Part shown: positions 31,249-41,408 of the stretch, one piece after another | Layout of the letters: every line of letters starts with the position of its first letter | Numbering within the stretch: the first letter of the stretch is position 1 | Source of the DNA: Stachybotrys elegans | Lineage: Eukaryota; Ascomycota; Sordariomycetes; Hypocreales; Stachybotryaceae | DNA: 64,000 bases | Assembly (NCBI GenBank): GCA_020746835.1 | Contig: JAGPNK010000013.1 | Location: 1,398,728 to 1,462,727 of the forward strand | Reading direction: 5' to 3' | Program-made: the position numbers and the translations under genes | The notes under the pieces: model-generated | Told to the model about the DNA's origin: nothing | Seen by the model: only the letters and a program-made list of their open reading frames with translations | Database searches by the model: none

Positions 31249-32816
31249 TTTCGCATCGAAGGAGGTAGGGGCATTTTTCCAAGTAATGTTCACGCTCTGT
31301 CTGTCATCCTGAGTAATGTTTGTTTTGACTGAGGATATTTTGCCAAGAACGCGGGCCTTGCATTTAAGGACTGCCACCTCTTTATCGTCCCAAGTGTCCA
31401 CGGATATCTGATCAGAAAGGCAGAATTTGGCAAGTTTCTGGAAGACTTCTTTCCATGGAGTGTCGTAGTTGGCCGATAGCCCTGCCGCACTGGGATCATC
31501 CAAGCTCATGCCAAGTAAGGCATAAACCTTGTCGCGGCGGTCGGCAGCCTCACGGGTGTGGTACATATCCATCAGCTCACCCAGAGGGCGTATCCCTAGA
31601 GAAAACCTGCCTGACCGACTAGTTCCGTATCTTTCGTGTCTAGGCCGGAAGACTGCGCCTCTGATGAGGTAGACTACTGGACGGATTAGACTCTGCAGGT
31701 CCGGGTACGTTTCATACGACAGCTTCAATGCGCTTAGGCCGGAGCAGAATGCATATCCGTCGATTTCTGTGGGACCACACTTAATCAGGATATGTCGAGC
31801 TGCGGCAACCTCCTGAAGGACCTGAATCGATATTATCAATAACTTTTGCCAAAATTACTTAACGTATGTACGCGTACCCAGATGCGCTGAAACCATGGCC
31901 GCTTCAGCAGCGTGAGGATCGATTGCTGGTTCGGTTTGTAGATCGCGGAATTCGTGTACTGTTCTTCGGCAGCCTTGCGTATTACTTCGAGCGCTTGAGC
32001 GCTATCGCCTGCCGCCTCTCCAAGCCAAACAATTACGCGACTTGCCTTGGCATAGATCTTCGCCATAGACTGAACCTGCTGTCCCTTTTCGTCGTTGTCT
32101 TCTTGGTTGATACAAATAGCATCTATCCATATGATTCGTTCCATAAATCGATCTCGAAGGTGTGACAGTGCCGTGTGAAGGTTTGCCGTAATAAGTAAGC
32201 GGAAGTTGTTTCTAGCAAGAGGACAAGAACGACGATCGAATTCCCGCTTCATTTTGGCAATGGGATAATTGTCACTTTTGTCACCCGGCTGTATATAGAT
32301 AGGTTGGCGGTTGTTCGCAGAGCCCCATACGTACGATAAGGCCTCGTAGAGGTATGTCCCTTCGCCTTGTTCCTCCAGAGGGTACTCGAAGAGTTGACAC
32401 TGTATGGAGGCCTTTTTGTCTTTGTCCGGCATTAGGCGAAGCAAGCGAATACTGCCTTGTTCGGACAAAGGAGAATAGCAGTACTTATTTTGAAGATTAT
32501 CGTCCGATGAAAGCTTCGCTTCGTGTGCTTCGGCTGAAGCAGTTTCGCCATCCCCAAGGCTGTTGGAGGCTAGGTTCCTGAATTCGTTGGGGGTAAAGGC
32601 GGAGTCATCTGTCCTGACTAGTTCTGAAGTTTGGTAGATGGTGGCTGGGGTAGAGGATAATGAAGGGGGGTATTCAGCGGTCAGCTTAGCCTGATCAGCA
32701 GTCTTTGAGGCTGCCCCGTTGGACTCGGATTCCTTGTCCGCAGAGTTGTGATGGACTTTCGGCTCGCCGGACGTGGGGTCTTTGTCCTCACCATTCCGGA
32801 TACTTCTCTTCGACAT

Positions 32817-33747
32817 TTCGTAACTTTCCGACGAGGTCTATCGATGGACTCGATCCAGCGTTGGGCTGCTTTCGTTTAGAGGACGCTAGTGGTTGGGAGG
32901 AGAAGGATGCTAAGGGGGGAGGACTGTTTCGAACGGATTCTTTGCGGCCACAAACTAAAGTCTAGATTCTGACCCATGTTGCCTTGTTAATACACGCATG
33001 ATGGAGAAAGGCAGTCAGGGGTACTTACAATCAAGCTTTCATGGATAAGGAGGTAAAGAGAGAATGTAATGAGGCCCAAAACACTGCCTGGATTCAGCCT
33101 TGAGAAGCTGGCGCTGGCGGGGTAGCTGCCTAATTGAAGCCTCAGCCGCACCAGCCATGTCTCAGTTCCACGGCTTGATTGGCCGGAGAGGGATCTAGCC
33201 CCTCCTTGTGGCACCAGCCGGAGTGCAGCAACGCGGGCCCAGTTGACTGTTCGATTACGGCTTTTCGATGTAGCAGTGATGGAGTATCGGTGATTGGGAG
33301 GGCGCGGAAAAAGAAGCCTTTCGTTCCTCAAGGCATAAGACTTTCGAGCTATACAGGTAAGAGAGAAGAGGTCTTGACTCAAAGTCTGGGCTGTGGCTCT
33401 TTAGATGTGGCTGGACCGTGGCGCAAATCATGTGGCGCAGGTGGCGGTGTTCCACGGCGGTGCGTTATTTTCGAGGGCCGGAAGGAAGATCCTTTCGTCT
33501 CTTCGTTCCTCAAGGCATGGTTCGAGCTTTTTTCGCTGCAGAGAAGGACGCGAAAGAAAGAACCTTTCGTTCCTCAAGGCATTGCTTCTTCCTGATCTCA
33601 GTAGCATTACACCTTCCTCAATTCCGATTTTCATCCGAAATTTACCCCTTATCGGAGTATCAGCAAATCCCACTTTATCCCCGCACTTGCCGGTGATCAC
33701 TGATCACTGACTTCACTCTAGTGCCGCCGCTATCCCTAAGGTCCATA
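32817..33747. other. upstream of HET-ankyrin gene; repeats, no gene
   Basis: Holds the presumed promoter of the HET-ankyrin gene and three CCTTTCGTTCCTCAAGGCA-type copies. Short frames on both strands lack support. Confidence 0.4.
33317..33581 (+). repeat. CCTTTCGTTCCTCAAGGCA motif, three copies right of the HET-ankyrin gene
   Basis: Copies at 33317-33335, 33491-33518 (with an internal CTCTT insertion, as in the 28132 copy) and 33563-33581, spaced 70-170 bp, all in the orientation of the two copies at 28.1-28.3 kb. Confidence 0.75.
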
Positions 33748-34056
33748 ATGGCGTACTGTTCGCGTTGCCAAAGACCCTTCCCGAACGCTAAAGCTAGGAA
33801 GCAACACATCTCCAACTCCTCTCAAAACCATATCTGTTATAATTGCAATCGCCATCCTGATTTTTATAACGAGGATGAGCTTGATGAGCATCTAGAGACA
33901 GAGCACCATATTTGCGTTCCATGTGATCGCACCTTTAACGACTCATACTAGCTTATCCAGCATGATGAAGCGGTGCATTACATATGCAGGTTATGCAGAA
34001 AACACTGTGAATCCAGGTCCAACTTGAAGAATGCCAGCTTCGTATTATATTATTAG
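33748..34056 (+). pseudogene. C2H2 zinc-finger gene with nonsense mutation
   Basis: From the ATG, 67 codons encode closely spaced zinc-finger-like motifs (CSRCQRPFPNAKARKQH; CYNCNRHPDFYNEDELDEHLETEH; CVPCDRTF). A TAG at 33949-33951 interrupts the third, and the same frame continues as LIQHDEAVHYICRLCRKH. Finger spacing is preserved across the stop, so it is a point mutation within a finger. A glutamine codon (CAG) would fit the position and gives TAG by one C-to-T change, the direction RIP or deamination would cause. Recognisable sequence ends near 34040. The original protein was probably a multi-finger protein of the type abundant in fungal accessory regions; it is now probably non-functional. 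Confidence 0.6.
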
Positions 34057-34189
34057 CCACCGAACCCCGCTAATTTGTCAAGTATCATCAATCCCATGCC
34101 GCAAAGAAAGTTGAATGTTTTGGATGTACCACCCAAATATTCGTCACGTACTGTGCAATGGTGCTTCCAGTACAGACACAGCCACAAAC

Positions 34190-34335
34190 TGTGGCGGATG
34201 TGGCTGTACGAGCTAATCCGTTTATGACGTTCTTGTCGCCGTGTGGCCCTTGTCGCAAAAGAGAACAGCACTTATTGGCTGTAGGCAGGCAGCCTAAAGC
34301 GGCGCGCCGGCCCACACATCCGGAGCTTCAGCCTG
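34190..34335 (+). repeat. dispersed repeat B, copy 2
   Basis: Direct-orientation partner of 25885-26030, sharing the GTGTGGCCCTTGTC, TTATTGGCTGTAG and TCCGGAGCTTC blocks. Together the two copies bracket the HET-ankyrin gene and the palindrome cluster. Confidence 0.7.
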
Positions 34336-35720
34336 GTGTTTGTGTACGGCTCGCTGTGTGTCCTGTGGTGGTTGGCCACGAATAAGCAGCACAAGTCCAG
34401 AAATGGAGATCTTTGGGATGACACGAAAAATTGTGGAGCTAGCTCACTGTGTAGGGTTAAAGTTTAGCGTCCACCGATCTAAATTTTGACTCTTTCAAAA
34501 GGGTCCATTTTTGGCCCCGTGTGGCGCGAGCACAGTGCCTAGTTTGCCTCTGGAAGTTCTCTGGGCACTGTAGTATGTATGTACCAAGTTGATGCCTCAG
34601 TGGACAGGCAGCCACTTCTGTCTCCTACAACTTAAGCCTCAGAATTGGCTCAAAAGAGTGCTTTGTCCCCCAATGGCCCACGACTAACCCGAAGAGCGCG
34701 AGAAGGTTTGTGCTCTGCTCCTGGGTAATTTCTCGATCAAGACGTCGCCCAAACGATCCCTTGTACCGAACGCAGCGTCCGCAGAATTCGAGCGACCGTA
34801 AAACGATATGGAACTACGACAGCACCATCGAACCGTACCGGCCCCGACCCAAAAATAACTCCCCTGCCTTGACTGATTTCAATGACTAGTCGATCAGAGC
34901 AAATGCGACAACTTGGGCCCCAGTTGTTATCGAGACATTTCCGCCCTCGACATATGGATCAGGGTCTAGCACGTAGCCTTCCGACAGCTGAGCCCCATAT
35001 GAGTATGAGCCGTCATCCACGGCATTCAGTACAGTTCGCGGGGGCAGAGGTTCGAGTGGTCGAGGTGTACAAATCGGATACCGCTTGTCCATAAATACCG
35101 CGAGAAAGTACCCGCCCCCAAGTGGATGGAGCGCGCGTCCCACACCTCGGACGGCAGCGACTGACTGCTCACAGCGTATCGCTTCGTGTGTCTATTGCCG
35201 GATGACCGGGAATCCTTTGTCCTCTCCTGGGTGGTGATACGACGCTGTCAGGAGGCAGGTCATTACCCTAATATGTCTTCGAATCCCAGCCGAACCCTCA
35301 TCTAGGGAAGGGCTCTGCAAAGGCTCCAGTCATCTAGAGCCAACCGATCAAGCTCACTTTTTTTTTTTTTTTTTTCTTTCTCAAAGAGCTGCTTCTGCCA
35401 GGCACCGGCCAGGTGGGTGCGATGATGTGACTTCATGGTGAGCGTTGTGTTGACGTGGCTGGGCAGGTTGTGCCGCAGGATTCGGCGATTCTGCCTGGGT
35501 ACATTCAGATTGGAATGTAACCACATGGACATGACCAAATTCGCCAGCGTGGATGGCCCCGGGTTTCAGGCAGTTTGTGGAGAGTTTCGTCAGTGGATTA
35601 AGCAGCTTGGCAAGGCTGCAACACCAGGCGCGAATCTACTCCCTGGATCTGGCAGCGCATCCAAGGACGGTTAGCGCAGACCAGGCGATTTGGGTAGGCT
35701 AGATAGACCTTAGAGCGATA

Positions 35721-35811
35721 GTGGAAGGGGAGGGAGAACCAGACCTAGGTGTAGAGGCAGCAGAGAACACAGGGTGGATGGGACCATTCTGCAAATGCTA
35801 TCTTGGACAGT
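35721..35811 (+). repeat. direct repeat left of NLR2
   Basis: GTGGAAGGGGAGGGAGAAC, then after a ~29-bp insertion ACACAGGGTGGATG...CATTCTGCAAATG, then CTATCTTGGACAGT. The same string without the insertion is at 41303-41364, just after NLR2. Confidence 0.8.
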
Positions 35812-36362
35812 AGCAATATCGCTTTCAAGTTCAGACCGCTAAATCTTTGATAAGTGGCGTGCCATTTTCGGACGCTGAATGAATGGGTGACGACGTGGCA
35901 GTTGTGGCAGTTGGGAGCATTGGCCCAGGCAGCCTTAACGGCACTGGAGGGCGGTAAAACGTTACTCCGGAACACTGTCGCCCTTCCGTCGTTTTCCAAA
36001 CGCGCTCCGCTTAGTACCACGACTCTGGCCTGCACAGATAGCCGTTCGAGCTGCGCGATCTACCGTATCGACAGCTTTTACCTACCTCGGATGGCTGTTT
36101 CCTAGCCTTTGTGAATTATCATATCTCGATTTTTAGAAAAGGACACCCAGACAGAGCTTGTAGGCGTTGAGTCGCAGCCATGGCTTTGGCATGCATGCAC
36201 GCGGATCAGCTGTGGCTGTGCGATTGGACCAATAATTGCCAGCCTGCATGACCACAGCCTCGTCAACCCCTCACTTTGAAATATTATCAGTCATGCGAAA
36301 AACAATGTCAGCGTTTACGTTGATTTTATTTTGCAGTTGCCAACAATAACCCTGTGCACGTC

Positions 36363-39300
36363 ATGGGAATCTCGAAATTCTTCCAACGCTCGAAGGGCTC
36401 CCATCATGGGAGCAGCAACGCGGACAAGCAAGGCACCCGTGACAACCAATCTGGCCCAACACCCACGCGACTCTCAGAAGCCAGCTCTTCGGTAGCCGCT
36501 GTATCCCGAAACTCGCCATCTCTCTCGGCGCAAACCTCGCGCCCTACTTCAAGGCCACTCCGAGCTACAGAATCGCCAGTTCTTGAGGCACCCGGAACTT
36601 CGAGCCCAACAGTGCGTCCCATCACGCCGCTTTCACAGATAACACCACTATCAGACAACGCACCTTCACTTTGGAATCGTGCTTATGAGGCTCTGCGTGA
36701 TGAGGATCCTCAGCTAGTGGATCGATACGAGAAACTCCTCTCGAGAGAACTGGAGGAACATCGTAAGGTCTTCATCACTATGGGTAACCTGCCAGCTAAT
36801 ACTTTCAATAGCCAATAGTATAGTTGCACCACAGGATATGCGGCCGCGGAGCGATGACCTAGATGATACTAAGAATCGAATGGATTGCAATTCTGACAAG
36901 CGCCAGAGTCAGCTTAAGGCAATCATGGACCGGGGCCTACAGAGAGCGGACGAGAAGCAGATAAAATACACTCTCTTTGGCCATGACTTTGTTCTAAAGG
37001 AGCAGGTCACGCAAGCTGCTCAATTCATCCAGGCTATGAAAAACCTTGTCGACGAGGCTGTTAAGGTGTCACCGGAGGCATCTCTTGCATGGGCCGGCGT
37101 CTGTGTTCTGCTCCCAGTGTTGACAAATCCAAGCGCAGCAGAAGAAGCAAACCGCGATGGCTTGTCGTACGTCACTTTTCGCATACGATACTATATCGAA
37201 CTCGAACGTCTTCTTTGGCCGAAAAATCTTGTCAAGCCAGGGCTTAAAGTGGAGTTCGAAAGCCATATTGTTGACCTCTACCAGCACATCCTCGAGTTCC
37301 AGATCAAGACGGTGTTACGATTCTACCGGAACTGGCTCGCTACTGCTAGTCGGGATGCGATCCGCTATGACGGTTGGGAAGGAATGCTCTCCAAGATTAA
37401 GGAACGGGAGCAGATCATCCGGGAAGAATCAAGCACTCTGAACACGGTCACTTCACGGAACACTCTGGAAGACATTAGCAAGGCGGCAGAACAACTATAT
37501 GCCGAAATGCGTGCCCTGGTCTCCATCGCGATGGAACAGCTTGCAGAGCAAAGGCGCACAAAGTATGTTCCGCCTTCCTCGTCCATGAATGTCTACTAAC
37601 AGTGATTTAGCCAAATACTCGAAGATCGGCCCATTGACCTTCCCGTCATCTACGAAGCGTGCTTCGACAGTGCCGACGTCCAAGACAGCCCGAAATGTGA
37701 GACCGGAACTCGACTCAACATCCGCGAAACAATATATCAATGGGCAGACGACTTCTCCAGTGAGCCCTTTTTCTGGCTGGTGGGCCCTGCTGGGACCGGC
37801 AAATCTACCATCGCACGGACTATTGCTGATACGTTCTCTGGCGAGAGGCGCCTCGTTGCTGGCTACTTCTTCAAGAGAGGAGAACAGGGCCGCAATGACA
37901 CCACACGACTCTTTCCAACACTTGCCAAGCAGCTGGCTCAGACGATGCCTTCCTTTAAGGGTTGTCTTCGGAAGTCACTAGACGGTCTTGACAGAGACGC
38001 CGTAGAGAAGAAGGGCCTTGAAGTTCAATTCGAAAAACTCCTATGGCTTCCCTTGGGGGACCTGCCCGCAATCGATACAAGTCAACGGCCCAAGGTGATC
38101 ATTATTGACGCCTTGGATGAATGTGAGCGGCTCGAACATCTTCCACGGATTCTAGCTCTGCTAGGCCAGCTTCGTGATATCAAGACGGTACACTTGCGTG
38201 TTTTGTTTACAAGCAGGTCCGCTCCTGAGATTGTGAATGCTTTTAGGCCGTTCACTGAAGAGAAGACTGTCCGCAGTCTAGACCTTCACCAAGCATTCTC
38301 TCAAGACACCAGGACCGATATTAAAATTTTCCTCGAGAAAAGATTTGCATACATCAGAACGAAGCGTAGAATCCAACAAGACCCTTGGCCTGCTATCGAG
38401 GATCTAGATCGCCTGGTTCAGCTGGCTACAAACCCACAGCCCCTCTTCATCTATGCTGCAACCCTTTGCCGGTTCGTCTATGATGAGAAGCGCCCATGCA
38501 ACCCAAAGAACCAGCTCAAGCTGTGGCTTAAGCAATGCGAAGACGGCAAGTCTCAGCTACATCAAATCTACGACCCTATTCTCAGTCAGGTGTTCGGCAA
38601 CGAAGAAGCAGAATCTGGCCAGCAGCTGCAGTTCCTAGGGGCTTTGGTTCTTCTCGCAACTCCTCTGCCTGCTCTCTCTCTCGCTGTGCTTCTCAGCTTG
38701 GATGTGGATGACGTGAATTGGTGGCTTCCAGAGTTGCATGCAGTGCTAGAAATTCCTCCCGAGCCTCATCGTCCCATTCGACTACTACACAAATCGTTCA
38801 GCGACTTCCTTCTCAGCCCCAGGGACACAGGGACGAGCAAGCATTATATAAATGCTACAGAAACACACGCTATGCTAGCGGCACAATGCATTGAACGCAT
38901 GAAAGCAGGGCTCAGACGGGATATCTGCGATATTCGAAAGCCGGACATGTTCAGAGATGAAATCGACAAGCAAGTGATAGATACACATATCCCCGCCGAT
39001 CTCCAGTATGCATGCCTGTACTGGGTTTACCATTTACAACAAAGTGAAGGGTTTCTGGGACATAACGTTCACGTGTTCCTCTACACGCATCTTCTTCATT
39101 GGTTAGAAGTTTTGGCACTGCTGGGTAAGGTCTCGGATGGTGCTGCTGCGATTAAACAGCTTCTTAGTATATGCCAGGTCAGTGAAGGTGTTCTCGTGCT
39201 ACGGTTGAGCTAACATTTCTCATAGCAGTGCCCCAATGCACCGGGAGAACTAAGCGACCTCGTCAACGATGCTAATAAAGTTATTGCAAGTTTTGGATCT

Positions 39301-41151
39301 ATAATTGAGAAGACACCTCTTCAGATCTATGGGACGTTGATAATGTTCTCTCCAGTTGCGAGCAAAGTGCGGCAAAGGTTTTGGGACCAACGCCCACGGA
39401 ATCTTCGTATTCAGGGCGTAAAGTCTGATTGGGATGCGCACCGCCAGACACTCGAGGGCCACAACGATCGGGTCATGGCAGTGGCCTTCTCACCAGACAG
39501 CCGGGTAGTAGCATCGGCGTCAAGAGACAGTACAGTACGACTCTGGGATGCAGCAACAGGCGCGCACCGCCACATACTTGAGGGCCACACTGATTTAGTC
39601 AGGGTAGTGGCCTTCTCGCCGGACGGCCAGGTGGTAGCATCAGCGTCAGATGACGAGACAGTACGGCTCTGGGATGCAGCAACAGGCGCGCACCGCCAGA
39701 CACTTAAGGGCCACACTGATTGGGTCAGGGCATTGGCCTTCTCGCCGGACGGCCAGGTAGTAGCATCAGCGTCAAGCGATAATACAGTACGACTCTGGGA
39801 TGCAGCAACAGGCGCGCACCGCCAGACATTTGAGGGCCACACTGATTGGGTCAGGGCATTGGCCTTCTCGCCGGACGGCCAGGTAGTAGCATCAGCGTCA
39901 AGCGACAAGACAGTACGACTCTGGGATGCAGCAACAGGCGCGCACCGCCAGACACTCAAGGGCCATAACGATCAGGTCAATGCAGTGGCCTTCTCGCCAG
40001 ACAGCCAGGTGGTAGCATCGGCGTCAGATGATAAGACAGTACGACTCTGGGATGCAATAATAGGCGCGCACCGCCAGACACTCGAGGGCCACAACAGTTC
40101 AGTCAATGCAGTGGTCTTCTCACCAGACAGCCAGGTGGTAGCATCGGCGTCAAGAGATAGTACAGTACGACTCTGGGATGCAACAAGAGGCGCGCACCGC
40201 CAGACACTCGAGGGCCACAACAGTTCAGTCAATGCAGTGGTCTTCTCACCAGACAGCCAGGTGGTAGCATCGGCGTCAAGCGACAGTACAATACGACTCT
40301 GGGATGTAGCAACAGGCGTGCACCGCCAGACACTCGAGGGCCACAACAGTTCAGTCAATGCAGTGGCCTTCTCGCCGGACGGCCAGGTGATAGCATCGGC
40401 GTCAGATGACAAGACAGTACGACTCTGGGATGCAACAAGAGGCGTGCACCGCCAGACACTCGAGGGCCACAATAGTTCAGTCAATGCAGTGGCCTTCTCG
40501 CCGGACGGCCAGGTAGTAGCATCGGCTTCAAGCGATAATACAGTACGACTCTGGGATGTAGCAACAGGCGTGTACCGCCAGACACTTAAGGGCCATACTG
40601 ATTGGGTTAGGGCAGTGGCCTTCTCGCCGGATGGCCAGGTGATAGCATCGGCGTCAGATGACAAGACAGTACGGCTCTGGGATGTAGCAACAGGCGCACA
40701 CCGCCAGACACTTGAGGGCCACACTGATTGGGTCAGGGCATTGGCCTTCTGGCCGGACGGCCAGGTAGTAGCATCAGCGTCAAGCGACAAGACAGTACGA
40801 CTCTGGGATGCAGCAACAGGCACGCACCGCCAGACACTCCCGTTAGGCTTTACTCAAATTCTTGCTTTCGACCCACCATCCGGCACGCTACTGATTACTG
40901 ATTTTGGAGCTATAGACCTGCTTACAAACTCTCTAGCAAGCGGATTGCCTTCCCCTGAGGAAACTGTCTTATCTCCAGCTAGCTGCAGTCTTGGCCTCTG
41001 TCCCGACAAAATCTGGATTATGAAAGGGAGTGAGAAGGTCCTGTGGCTCCCTAACGAGTACAGACCAACGTCATCAGCCGTGAGAGGTTCGGTGATGTTT
41101 ATTGGTTGTTCATCGGGGCGTGTCATTCATATTGTAGCTACAATGATGTGA
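36363..41151 (+). CDS. NLR2: NACHT-WD40 NOD-like receptor (about 1547 aa, four exons)
   Basis: Exons are 36363-36762, 36812-37562, 37611-39177 and 39226-41151 (the last acceptor may be three bases later). All introns are 48-51 bases and frame is kept. A Ser/Pro/Thr-rich start is followed by an NWD/NACHT-N-type helical region (SLWNRAYEALRDEDPQLVDRYE; EASLAWAGVCVLLPVL). The NACHT domain has Walker A GPAGTGKST (~442-450) and Walker B KVIIIDALDECERL (~545-558). A helical region ends in IIEKTPLQIYGTLIMFSP. Eleven 42-residue WD40 units lie at ~978-1440. The C-terminal cap (KIWIMKGSEKVLWLPNEYRP) is clearly related to that of NLR1. The architecture matches fungal allorecognition and immune NLRs of the HET-E/HNWD type. 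It is transcribed opposite to NLR1 and the HET-ankyrin gene, is flanked by short direct repeats and starts ~260 bp before the recombinase gene's tail. No disabling mutation seen. Confidence 0.85.
39435..40835 (+). repeat. WD40-coding 126-bp tandem repeats in NLR2
   Basis: Eleven 126-bp units. Variation concentrates after the Gly-His pair (NDRVMA, TDLVRV, TDWVRA, NDQVNA, NSSVNA) and at the ASRDS / ASDDK / ASSDN positions. Four consecutive units (6-9) share NSSVNA. The frame also stays open on the opposite strand, an artefact. Confidence 0.85.
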
Positions 41152-41302
41152 TGCTGGCAGCATCGCTCGATCACAACTAACGATATTCCTCGTCACGTTC
41201 CTTATATCTCCACATAGCGTGCCATAAGAAGGATTTGGGAGAGTGAAATCTGTTTATCTTTGATGCTCAGACTTCGGTATATTGCGGGCTGGCTCATTAC
41301 TG

Positions 41303-41364
41303 GTGGAAGGGGAGGGAGAACACAGGGCGGATGATATCATTCTATAAATGCTATCTTGGACAGT
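41303..41364 (+). repeat. direct repeat right of NLR2
   Basis: Partner of 35721-35811. The shared parts are GTGGAAGGGGAGGGAGAAC, ACACAGGGYGGATG and AAATGCTATCTTGGACAGT. The repeats enclose NLR2 and little else. Confidence 0.8.
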
Positions 41365-41408
41365 TACATAATGATAAACCGTTGCTGTAACCTAACACCA
41401 TCTATCTG

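Larger units (their letters stand above)
28596..32816 (-). pseudogene. HET-domain / 21-ankyrin-repeat gene with a one-base frameshift
   Basis: Exon 1 is 32816-31878; a 56-base intron (GTACGC to CAG) leads into coding sequence from 31821. Residues ~112-330 form a HET domain: YEALSYVWGS, IIWIDAICINQEDNDEKGQQ, RVIVWLGE and, across the splice, WFQRIWVLQEVAAARHI. After the HET-associated region (VGDAVCFLQGASKPSIVR), 21 ankyrin units of 33 residues (two are 39) run almost to the stop. The reading frame changes within a run of five C (31244-31248, five G on the coding strand). Downstream the frame is open for ~880 codons and family-like, so only one base separates the two halves. HET proteins trigger heterokaryon incompatibility, and ankyrin repeats are typical sensor domains of fungal NLR-like proteins. 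The shift may be a sequencing error, a recent inactivation or a slippage site. Confidence 0.75.
34057..36362. other. repeat-rich intergenic region
   Basis: Contains repeat B copy 2, one GAGCTAGCTC module near 34413-34444, a 20-plus-base poly-T tract at about 35358, and the left flanking direct repeat of NLR2. An 85-codon minus-strand frame at 34886-35143 has protein-like composition but no start context or recognisable motif. Confidence 0.4.

Noticed and set aside
34886..35143. 85-codon minus-strand ORF with protein-like composition
   Set aside because: No recognisable family and no splice partner; too short to call without homology.
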